A program made the translations under genes and the position numbers. The notes beneath the pieces are model-generated. The model was not told where the DNA came from, searched no databases, and saw nothing but the letters and a program-made list of their open reading frames with translations. From contig OX485805.1 of NCBI GenBank assembly GCA_950295325.1, forward strand, positions 3,222,501-3,286,500: a stretch of 64,000 nt of DNA. The letters run 5' to 3'. Positions 31,533-42,800 of this stretch are shown one piece after another; position 1 is the first letter of the stretch; every line of letters begins with the position of its first letter. This stretch comes from Polytrichum commune (taxonomy: Eukaryota; Streptophyta; Polytrichopsida; Polytrichales; Polytrichaceae).

Positions 31533-33612
31533 GAAAGAACCGTCTGTGCATATGCATTGTTGTGGGTTTTATTTGGGGCTTTATGTGGTTAAACATGTCA
31601 TGGAGGGGGTTGTACTGCTATGTAAGGTTGATAAGGTGGTTTTGGGGGTTGTTTGCCATAGTTTTGTGAATTTGACTTTGTAATTTATGGGTGTGGGTTC
31701 TGTGGGATTGGTTCTCACTTGTGTGTTGTAAAATTCCAAGATGTTGGTGGTGAGGTATCCTAAGTTGTTGGTATCCTAGAGGGGTTCTTTGGTTGTGGAT
31801 GCATATTATTGTTGTGTATTGGTTTTTGTGTTGATGTAGGTATTGGGGCCATTCGGGTGTAGGGCAGTATTTCAAGGTGTTTGGGAGGATGGTGAGGATT
31901 GGGTGCATATATTTATTTGATTCTAGGATTTATGAGGCATGGTGGTTGCATATGATCATGGATGTGGTGTAGGGTCTTCTTTGGTGGCCATTATTGCCCC
32001 ATGGATAGCTTCTATGATGAATGTATGGTTTGGTGGGTGCGATATTCTGAAACCCATCCATTTCAAGGATTTTGCTACTTTGGATGAGCCAAAGATTACG
32101 TCGTGATTGTGTGGCAGGTTGTATTGTGTGAGTTGTGTTGGGCATGTAAGTGGTGAGGAGTAGTGCGATTGTGTGATTTGGTAAGCCTCTATTAGTATGT
32201 TTAATGTGAATTGGTGGAGTGTTTGGTGGTTGTTGTTTGGATTACATTTTTTTGGTTTCTTCTTTAGTAAGACTGTGATGTATGTTTGAGTTAACCAAAG
32301 TATTTTGGTGGCAAAGTCTTGCAGGGGTGGTTGGAGGAAGCTAGCCATATGATATGTTTTATTTTGTGCAAATCTTTCCCATAGCCACTAGAGTTTCGTG
32401 AGTGTAATGGAGATGATGTGTGCTTCTCTGTAGTCAAATATGTTGGGGCAGGTCTTTGGATTTGGATAGTAGGTTGAGATACATAGATGTCTTTATCCAA
32501 ATTGCATTCTTTGATGTTCAACATTAATTGTGGGGTTTCTATAGAGGGTCTAATGCATCTTCGATCTTTGAATTTGGATAAATTGATACACAAGTCATAG
32601 TTGGCTAGTGCGTTTTCATAGTATGTGTCTTATGTAAATTTATGAAGTAGGAATAGGTCATGGTTTAAGGCGATGTTGTTGTGTGGAGAAGTTGGGATTC
32701 TCCTACCCATTTTGTGGTGATTAGGGTTGTGTTCCATTGGCATAGGTAGGATTTCTTGATGGCTTGGGCTCCCCATTTACATTTGAGGGAGGTGGTTTTT
32801 GTGCCAGTGTTGAGATATATTTGTTTACCGACGTGTTGATTGTCGTTATTGGTATGTAGAGCATGCATTGGTTCTTGTGGTGGGGTTGTGGCTATTGGTT
32901 GTGTTAGGGCGGGAATAAGATTTTAGCTTGTTGTAAGGCTACTTTGATTAGTTTTGGGGAGGCTTTGAATCTCATTTTGAATTCTTGTGGGGATAAGCTA
33001 TGTTGGATGGTTGGATTTTGGAGTTGGGTGATGGTGGTGATGCTATACATGTGGAGTTTGTTGAGGCACTTAGTGGCATGTTTTTCCTCGTCTTGAGATT
33101 GTTAAGCGTATTGGGGTGTGTGTTTCCATGTGAGTTCAAGAGGGGTTTGTTGTATTGGAAAACCTTAATAGGTGGTATTTATGAATATTTAATATTCTCT
33201 TTTTAGTAAAAACATGGTGCGAGCGACGGGTGATTGTGAGCATGCTTGATAGCAAAGTTTGGGAGGTGTTGTGATCCTCCGTATTTAGCAGTGATGTGTT
33301 TGGCTAATCCTTAGTAAATTAGTCCTAATTGTCCTAAGTTGTTGAGTGCAAATAATATTTGTTTACCTATGCAATGTATGTAGTCTAGTAAGAAGGATAA
33401 TGTGTACATGCCGAAATCTTGAATGGAGAGATGGGTGAGAATATTCGTTGTGCTTTTGTGGATGCTGCATACTTCTTTGGTGAGTTTGCAAAGGAGTTTG
33501 TCTAATTTCATGACATCAAGTTCAGAGAAGGGGACCAGATAGTAGGCTTAAGCTATGTCTGGTTTGATGACGGTATTAAGGATATGAATATTTTTTATTT
33601 AATGATGGCATG

Positions 33613-34740
33613 TTATGTCATCTGTTGTTTAGTTTTTTTGGGTTTTTTTTCTCCTTTGCTCTCTCCATTATTACGTCTCTTTGCAATTTCCATTTGAGTT
33701 AAGGGACAGGAAATATACCCAAATATAAGTAGGCTACATTTTGGGATAGGGTGGAGAAGGACTTGTTTTTCAATAGGATATTTAGGGCTTGGATGTAGGT
33801 TCTGAACACCTCTCATTTGAGTTTAGATTTGTTGGGGCTTCTCGTGATGGCGCATTTGGTTGAATTCGGGTCTAGATGTGCATGCTATGAGAATCTTTGT
33901 AGTTTGTGGGTTTGTGGTTGTATGTTTGCTAAATAGTCCATGATGATGGCTTGATCATTGGCAAAGGTTGTGGTATTACATGTGGTTGTGGAAGTATTAA
34001 AATGATATTTGAGGGTTTTTTTGCTAAACACCGTAAAAGTGGATCTAGGAAGATGATGATGAGGTATGGGTTGAGCCTGTTGCCTTGTATCGTACCTTTG
34101 TTTGTGTGGATTGGTGGTGTGCCATTGAAGTGGTTGCCATGGAAGGAGGTGGTGGAGTTTGTGTAGATGCTACTAATTAGTACTACTGTGTCTTTGGGGT
34201 AGCCTAGGTCTTTCATTAGAGTGAACAATCTTGCATGGTCAATGAAGCCAAAGGTGTCTCTAATGTCAATGTATGTAAGATAAATGTCATTATTTGTGAG
34301 GTTAGCGTCTTCCAGCGCAACAATGATTACTTGTATTTGCCTAACGGTGTTTCTTTGTGGTCTAAACCCTTTTAGGCTAAAGTGTAAGGCACTTTAGCCT
34401 AAACTACGTGAATCCCACCATAGTTTGTAAGGCACGTCATGAGAGTACTCGTGTAGAGTTTGTAGATAATGTTGGCTAGGGCTATGTGTCTATAATTATT
34501 GAGTAACAAGGGGTGGTTTTTTCATGTGGAGTAGTATGGTTTTGTTGTGTTTCCACTATCCTAGGATGTTCTTTTGGATATAGCATTGCCGGAGAAAATA
34601 AGAACATGTCCTAGAAGTCGTGGATGATGCTTTGAGGATTTCATTGGGGATGTTATTGGGGCCCAATGTTGTTCCTCTTGCTAGTTTTTTGAAGTTGTTA
34701 TTGAAGACTTCTTTCGTAAATTCTTTTATTAAGGTGACAT
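33613..34740 (-). pseudogene. LINE reverse-transcriptase fragment
   Basis: Pieces of the polymerase domain are legible: GPNNIPNEILKA (about 34680-34630), HIYIDIRDTFGFIDHARLF (about 34270-34210), then NKGTIQGNRLNPYLIIIFLD. This last is the QG-x-x-L-x-P motif that precedes the catalytic box. The YADD box itself appears as ANDQ near 33955, so the active site is destroyed in addition to several stops and frameshifts. Confidence 0.7.
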
Positions 34741-35732
34741 TTTGGAGTCTCTTGCCTCAAGGATGAGGTCATCTCGGCTATGCCAAGGGTATGTTATGAT
34801 TGCACAATGGCATGTTGAAGGGTGGTTGGTAGGGTCGTCGCATATAGGGGCTTGTCTTTGGAAGGAGGTTTGTTGTGAAGGAGGTTTGTTGTGAAGAAGG
34901 TTTATTGGGCAATGTCTTGAGGGTGTGTAAGGATGTTGTTGTTTGTGTCTTTGAGGCAATCTAGAGGTGCATTGGTGATTGCTTTCAATTTTTTATATAT
35001 ATATTTTTTTTTGGGTTTGTTATTTAATATGACTATGTACTTGATGATGATTTTTTTTTAAAATTATGGCCATTTGTTTGAGGTGATTTTGCAAGCTTCT
35101 ATCTTGGTAGTCCGTCCTATGTTGGCAAGTTCGCCGACCCATTATTGTATTGTTAAGTTATCTTGTGAGGTAGGTGGTAGGATAATATTTGTGAGGGTTT
35201 GTAGTTGTTGTATGTCCAAGTGGGTAATCTTAGTGGGGTAGAGTTGGATGTTAATTATGCGTATGGCTTTCCTTAAGAGATGGCATGTTTTTAGATGTTG
35301 CTTCCAAACTTTTGTTGTTTGTGGGGAAGGCAACCTCCTTGTTGGCGGTTGCGTTGCGGCAGGGAGAGGAGGGTTTGTTTGTTTATATATGTTTCATTGA
35401 TGCAGATATTGAGTATGTTTATGATATATTATAATTTTTTGGACAAATTTCCATTCAGTGAAGGTCATTGATAGGGTTTTGTAGAATTGTGGTTAGTAAT
35501 TATGACTTTAGATTGGTGGCTTCTTGGAACTTAATGAGGAATGTTTGTATGTGTTCTTAGGGGATTGGGTAGGTAATTTTTGGTTGGTATTTTGATGACT
35601 GGTGTGATTTTCGGTCCATTTGTATGGAGTTGATTGTGAGGCTCACTAGGTAATGGTCTAAGTTTTTATTCTAGTTTGTTAAGGTTTGGCATTTTGGTAG
35701 GGTGTAGAATGTGATGTTGGTGTAGAACCTAT

Positions 35733-36000
35733 CTAAAAGGCTAGTGAAGGTGTAATTTTGGCCACCATATCGTGACAAGGCTTCATTGTTGTGGATGGGG
35801 TGAAAGGCTTCGCCTTGCATGAATTGTGCCCCGTCTTTGTCCTCTCGAATAGGGGTTTGGGGAATGTTTCATGTAGGCGGCCAACCAGGAGGATGTCTCT
35901 ATTGAAGTCCCCTACTGATATCACTTTGTGTGTAGGGTGGTTTTTGGTAAGGATTTTGATTTGGTTCTTGATTATTATACTAATCAAAGTGGCCCCATTG
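35733..36000 (-). pseudogene. LINE endonuclease fragment
   Basis: The peptide KVISVGDFNRD carries the GDFN motif of APE-type LINE endonucleases, preceded by a short Lys/Ile-rich stretch. The frame is lost on both sides. Confidence 0.65.
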
Positions 36001-36990
36001 TGATGGTATTGGTGAAGGAATATTCATTAGGAGGATTCTAGCTTTGGTGGAGGTTTTGTGGGTGGATGTGTTGAGGTGAACCGTGGTAGTTGGGTGAAGC
36101 TTGAAGTTGGAGTGGATGGGCCACCCATGTGTGTGGATGTGCTAGGGGCCTTGTTGGTTGGAGGTGGGGAGGTGTTGGTAGAGGCTAGGGAAAGACATAA
36201 CAATGTTTTAAGCAATTGCATGCATTATTTGTTGGGATAATTGGAACTATGTAGCCATATTACCTATGATTTATTATATGTTGACGGCATGGTGGATGAT
36301 GTTGTCAGTAGCCACCTCAACTTTCGTGTTGGTATTATGGTTGAGGTTGATGGTGAGTTGTACGAACTTGCCATCAAGCTTCTCTTCCCACTCTTGCATG
36401 GATTTAGTGAAGAGGGTTTCAGTGAGAGGGGGATTGGTGTTGGCATTACCCATAGCCTCAAGTTGTTGGGCAATCGCCTCCCAAGTTGGTGCATGAGTGA
36501 GACAGATTGCGGTCTTGTTGGTGTCCGATCCGTTGATATTTCTTTGTGGGGTATAAAGTCAACTTCTCTCCCAAAAATGTATATGGATTTGTGAATCCAT
36601 TCAGTGTAGACGGTGGTGTTGAGACATTTATGATGACACCAACCCACTTGCTTGTCCTCCACATGGTTGACGTTGTTGCCAAAGTTGAAGCCGATTATGT
36701 TGTCATCTCCAAACTTGTTATTGACGGCCATGGCTATGGATGTTTGGGTCTCCTTTTGAGGGGAGATTATTAGCAACTAAGGTAGTGTTAATGCAAAGTT
36801 CCAAGGGTGCGGTGGACTCTATATTCCTTGTGATGTTGACTCAAAATTTCTTATCTTGGAAGATTAATCGAAGTTTGAGTATGGCATCTCTAGCTTGCTC
36901 GCAGACGAGAGTAAGAAATGCAAAGTCTTTGGTGGCATCGGGTTTCGTGAGGTTCATAAGCTCATGTTGTTTCCCTCCACAATAACTATC

Positions 36991-37976
36991 TTTGACTCAT
37001 GTGCGGAAGAGTATGGGCTTGGGTGTCTTTTGATGTGTCTCTTTCGAGGTTGATTTGTTGAACACATTCATATAAGAAAAGCCCGGCTTCTTCCATCATT
37101 TTCCAATACAGATACCATGTCTTTGAACATTTAAAATTTTTGATTACCTTGCCTTCCACACTCCAGATGACATTACACCAACAATATTGACAGTAGTAGA
37201 AATGCTCCAATTGATCTCCGGAATGCAGATATTGAAGCAACCTCCACACAAATATCTTACTTAAAAGTTCTGAAAAACAACTATGATAACACAATTGATG
37301 TGCAAATCAAGAATGTTTTGATAGCTCCATATTGCAAATTGTACATTCGAGCAGTCCACTCTAGCTTAGAGAACTATCAGAAGAAGCCTGTGGTGGCTGA
37401 CACTCCTGAGAAATGCATACAAGGAGACAGCAATGTTCACCCCAAAAATTTGCAAACTTTATTATAGCTAGGCAATTGTTGCCAACAGTACCAAGATTGA
37501 CTACAAAGTAGATCCAGCATGATTGTAGCTATAATAAACGTGCATGTCACTAAGCATGACCAGTTCAAAATGGTCAAAAGAGATTGTCAAAAGGATAAGT
37601 ACACTGAACTAAAAGCCGCCTTCCATTAAGGAAAGCAAACACGAACCTCATAATGTATCAATACAGAATCCTCCTATAAAGTTTTTGGCTCCCATGTATT
37701 CCTGCAGATCAACCAGTGTGCAAAACTTTGATGTACAAGCTTGGTTGTCATGCACTACTGTTAAGTGGTTACAATCTGCATGCTCGTTTACAAATATACT
37801 ACAAGAGATAAGAGACTTGGATCATTTCACTTGTGCTGAAGCCTGAGTGACCATTACATTGAAGGTTTGAGACCAATCTAAGTGAGTCAACACTTTGACA
37901 TGGCCAACACATCATGACTTGCCCATAGTCCAATTTGTTGAGGTTTAATGATACACAACCCAACATGTGAGTGGCC
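36991..37976. other. Spacer between LINE and MORC 3' end
   Basis: No gene recognised. The right part is presumably MORC 3'-UTR. A minus-strand frame at 36986-37294 has no recognisable motifs. Confidence 0.35.
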
Positions 37977-40900
37977 TCATTTCTTTAGCCTTTTTGCCAT
38001 GGCATCAGTCCCATTGGGCTTAACAACCACTCGCTCCTTCATCCGCTGGATTCTGTTGAGTTGCCTCACAGGACCTATATCATCACTACTGCTGCTTGTG
38101 ACATCGGCACCTTTTTGAACAGCTGCAAAAGTAAACAAGGTATAGAATCAGCTCTAGCATACAGATAATAGGCTTATACCAGACATCAGACAACCTTCAG
38201 ACCATCCCAAGCGCTCCAAGTGCACCTGAACACATGATAATCTTGACTGAGTTCAAAATAGTTAGTACTGTACAAGCGCTGTGAAAGAAAGAAACCATGA
38301 TGATAGAAGTGAGAACAGAGCGTGGAAGTTTTGCTTGCTTGGTACAAGATAATCATCTTCCTTAGTGTATATAATTGCATGGTACTTCTCTCTTACACTT
38401 CTTGTTCCTGCTTTAGTCATTTCCTCTAGAGTGGACTATAGACCTTTGGACATGCTACAAGAACAGAAAAGATTGGGTATTCAGTATGTGAGCAACCAAT
38501 CACCTAAACAACAAGGAGTCAAGCAATTCTTGAACTGTACAGAAGGCATTGATACACTTGTGGTACCATCTTGTGGGAATCTGGTCAACTTCCAATCTAG
38601 CTATTATTGCTCTTCTTGCTAAAAGTTGTACTGTGTAAGAGGCACTAAACATGTACAGAGTTGGGGAATAGAGCAACAAAGAAAAACCTGGATTGGCAAT
38701 ATGTGAAATATCAGAACCAGTTCCAACGACCACACGTGCAACTTTTTGAATTCCATCCCGCTTAAGAGCCACAGTAACAATATCTTCTGCAGGCTTCTCC
38801 TCTGACATCATGCAATTGCCATTGAATGGTTCCATAAAACAAAACCTGCAATACAACAACACTGTTCACTATCAAAATTGCAGATATTTTACTCAAAGAG
38901 GACAAATTCCTTCCAACAGTTGGATGAATTTTGAGGTTCATCTTCCTTGGAGCTCTTGCCCTTGCCTCCTCAAATCTCAAGTGCAGGAGCCTCCTCCCTT
39001 GAGTTATATGTTGAAAGCATTTTGTGGTAGGGGTAGCTAAGTGTCTGAATACTGGAGAAGTTAGACTGCATCATGCGCATCGAAAAGGATACACTTACCA
39101 GTCACCTAAGACAAGGTCTGCATCCCAATCCTTCGGCAAAATGCGCCATTTCATGCACTTGTTGCACTGCACCCATTGGTCATCCAAATGGAGCTGTTCC
39201 CCCTTCAGCAAATCTTCCGACTTCATCACTCCATACTGGTCAAAAATTTCATCCCAATAGCAGTCAAACGTCTCACCCAGCCACTTTTCCAACTTTGAGA
39301 ACCGGTCACTGTCTGTGAAGCCTTGTTTGTTATTTAGAACCCCTACTTTTCCATTGCCAAAGTCCTGCACATCCCACATCACCATCAAACAAAATTTGAA
39401 AACCCCTACCTGCAAGAAATGGGGCATTGGAATCTTTGGTCATGTTGATGCACAGGCAAGGCACCTAGAAGAACTGATGATTGAGGTGTGGCCACAAGGA
39501 ATAATTACCATGACATCTGTAACATCAATAACACCAATAACGCCACGGCCAATGTCCACACTGTGCACCATTGCGCCCACCCTCCGATATGCCTGCAATT
39601 TCCAACCCAAAGCTTAGCCAAGCTGAAAGCCTAGAAAGCAACTCCTGCATAACTATCTGAAAAGAAGAATAGTCATCGTCAACACCGTGTACTTGAAACA
39701 AATTAGGAGCTCTTCTCAAAGGACCTAGCTGTCAGCAACAATGTTCAGGTCAACTTTCAAGATGTTAATCTGATGATGGTCAAAACACACTTTCAATGCA
39801 TTAGGAAAAGAAATAGATTAATGGGTTGTCCACCATGCAGAACATGCAACTCCAGAGATAGCTCATTAATGTACACAGAAAGAGGAAAGAGGTGAGGACC
39901 TCAATGAGTCGCCCATGCCAATACAGGAATATACCACAGTTCCCACGATTGTACTCCACTTGTCGTTTCCCTAAAGTCAACTGAATGTTTTTCCTCTTCT
40001 TAGGATCCTTTTCATCAACAAAAGGATACTCGAACCTCTTCAAGTTCTCCATTTTGTTTGTCAGGCTCCTTGTGTTCACCTAGATCTCATCACCCAAACT
40101 TCAATCAAACACTTCACAAAATCATCCTAGTTAAAGCCATTCAAACCAGGGGATGTAGTTGCAATCTATCAAGTTGGCTTACAACAAAGGCTACGTAGAG
40201 TGTATATTCCAGTTTGAGGCTATACAAAACATTTTCAGGAGCTGATGTCCACAGCACATAACCTACTAAAAGTGTTAAAATATACTCTCCACACCTTTAC
40301 CAACCATATAGGATCCACTGTATTTACAGGGTTTCTGAAAGATTGCATAATGGTAATAAGCAGTGAGGATTGTTGTACATAGCATGGACCAGGGTACCCA
40401 CGCAGTTAAAGATCCATACCGGTGTCCCTTGTAGATAGATTTTCATGGTTGGAACTAAAAATAAGACCTCAACATATTCTCTCAGAGAGTAATCCATGGG
40501 AACCTGCAAAGACAAAAAGACAAATGCACCTTAGCACTTGTAACATTTTGGAATACCATTTGGAGCAACTCCTCAAGTGACATCATAGTGTCCTCAATCA
40601 GTACCTGCTTACTGATCTGACCAGCTCGAGCACGAACGCGCTTAGAACGAATCTGGATATCATTTTTCGGTTCCATTGAATAATTGAAAATACACTGTCC
40701 TTCCCACTGCTCCAGATTATATATAAAAATGCAGGTGCCAGTTCCATCACTCTTGTCTAATTTGGCGAACTGGGCCCCAATGCTCATATCATTTTTGAAG
40801 GGAGAATGTCTTGTTACTGCCTTCTTGCACTTTTCTTCCTCCTGTTTTGTGCAGACACTTTCATCAAGTTCAAGTCGTCCATCCGCAAACTTCTTATAGG

Positions 40901-42800
40901 TGACTATAGGAACCTCAAGCACCTGCAAAACATGAATACCAACATCAGTTGGACTATCCACTCATCCTACATATTGAAGAATCATTTCCAGGTAACTTTT
41001 TGTTGATCATTTTGAGTTTGATTTTGGCTGGCTGTTGCTGCAGACTGGACATTCCTATTAACAATGATGTAAGCCAAGAACAAGTGGATCAAATATACCA
41101 AATCGAAGGTAGCAATAACCAGAATATACTTTTAAACTTACATCAAGGTCGGCATTGTAGGACTTTGACAAAAAGCCCATGGAGCATGTTTCCTTGCTTT
41201 GTGTGAGGATCAGAGAATCGCTCCCTAGTCGCATAGCCCCTGTCTGTACACATTCACAAAGTCCAATCCTCCAGTCTGTAATTGCAAAGATGCCTATGCA
41301 TTTCTGGTGTTTAAAATAACCAGCAGTCAGGTGTTAAAGGAATAGCTCAGAACATTTACTAAATCAAGGCTCTATCAACTTTTACAAAAGATCATAATTA
41401 CCTAATCCCGTGACTTGCACTTGAAGCTAGCTGAGCATGCAAGTCATTTCATCTCTGCACTGAGAACTTCAAATTCGTAAATTACCTTGAACCCAACACC
41501 AAAATGACCGATATGCTCAACATCAGTCTCCACTGGTCTTTTGTGACCGAACGACAGCATTTGGACGATCTCTCCATGCGTCATGCCAAGCCCATTGTCA
41601 ACCACTTGCAAAATTGGCATTGTCTTGTTCCCTTCTACTGTCATCTCCTCAATAGAAATGTCTAGACTGCACCAACAGCCAACCATAACCAACCATCAAA
41701 AAAATTGCACAGTGACCTAGCAAAACTGAGTTGAGGTTTATAATAAGCCAAACCAGAAGCAGTCCAGATCATAGGAAGTTAGGAACGCCAACTTTAAAAG
41801 TGTACTTACCGAGTGGCCTTTGCATCACGAGCATTATCAATAAGCTCAGCAACAGCTCCAAAGATCCATGCAGCATGCATTTGCTCCAACGTCTCTAAGT
41901 GGCTAGGGTGCACCTGGGCGCCTCCCCTGGCACGGGACATGCCTTCCAAGCTGCCTGGATCTAATACATGAAATCTGGTGTTAGATATTGGCTCTGGAAA
42001 ACAGCTCAAAAACAAAGCAATTGCAGATAACTAATAAGAATTGAAGGTTTGAACACCAACAAGATCCACAAAAGTGAGGAAATCACTTTGAGATGATTCG
42101 CTTCTGCCCGCCCAATTACCGAAGGACACAGAAGGAGCCATGCTGATAGGCCTAGGATGGTCACACTGACTGCGGAGTGAGGTTTCAGATACTTCAGGCT
42201 GCTGAATCCTTGACTTTAGTTTGGGCTTATAGTAGACACGTAGTGGCGATCCTTCAGAAGCTGGGATACAAGGAGGTGGAATGAAGAGCTCCCAATCTTC
42301 CAGGCGAATAAAAGCAACCTAAAAATTACAAGAAAAACCAAAACATCAGACCAAAAGCGGTAATTTTTCTTACACGAGTGGTACTTAGAACAAAAAGGCA
42401 ATTTGAAACCAAGGATGAAAATGAACACTCAGGTTACCTTCGCATGCTCAGTCAAGTACCGGTTGAATTGTATCCACTTGTATACTGGACTTGGTTCGTT
42501 CCCTATGGGCCTTATGTCGAAGCACTTAAGACCATCAGACTTGAAAAGGGGTAATTCCTTAAAGCGTGCATCCAGAACAAGCTCCTCTGGGCTACAAATG
42601 CAAAAAGCATACAAACCAAAAATAAGTGAACTGCATTTCCAGCACTCTAAAAACTATAGAAAGCTTCAAAGCTTCGTACAAATACAAATAGCCAACTTTG
42701 CTTACAGTGCAAAGGGTGGATCGCACTCGATACAGTTGATAGTCTTGCCACGCGTCGACAATTTACCTCTCCAATCTTCCTTCCCATAACCGTCCGCCAT
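37977..42800 (-). CDS. MORC-family GHKL ATPase with CW zinc finger
   Basis: Thirteen exons in transcription order: 42800-42706, 42591-42438, 42318-42057, 41960-41810, 41666-41486, 41243-41142, 40922-40605, 40503-40420, 40079-39900, 39592-39509, 39364-39099, 38845-38688 and 38122-37977. All introns are GT-AG and every phase joins, giving 726 residues. The ATPase core has the three GHKL motifs: AELIDNARDA, DNGLGM and GHFGVGFK. The S5-like half follows, with GRLIEV. A CW finger comes next (WVQCNKCMKWR...W-FC...NC, with the intron inside its third Trp), then a short basic tail. About 135 residues before the ATPase form an additional conserved-looking region (KCFDIRPIG..YKWIQFNRYL) I cannot name. 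MORC ATPases compact chromatin and act in gene silencing; CW fingers bind methylated H3K4. The start is the first ATG in the open exon; an upstream coding exon is possible because that exon's frame extends further 5'. Confidence 0.88.

Larger units (their letters stand above)
30245..36990 (-). mobile_element. Decayed L1-type LINE with RNase H domain
   Basis: The minus strand (strong A/C bias) carries, 5' to 3', ORF1-like debris (about 36800-36240), a Pro/Thr-rich linker (about 36220-36030), an apurinic-endonuclease segment, a reverse-transcriptase segment and an RNase H segment. Many stops and frame changes interrupt it. The far 3' part (30245-30480, reading a basic STYKRHSHN-like motif) seems separated from the rest by about 0.6 kb of unrelated AT-rich DNA (30490-31080). 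No poly(A) tail or target duplication could be identified, so the ends are approximate. Plant L1 elements with an added RNase H are known. This copy is dead. Confidence 0.7.

Noticed and set aside
30247-36773. Numerous plus-strand frames rich in Val, Gly, Cys and Leu
   Set aside because: They are complements of the A/C-rich LINE sense strand, where endonuclease, polymerase and RNase H motifs are found.
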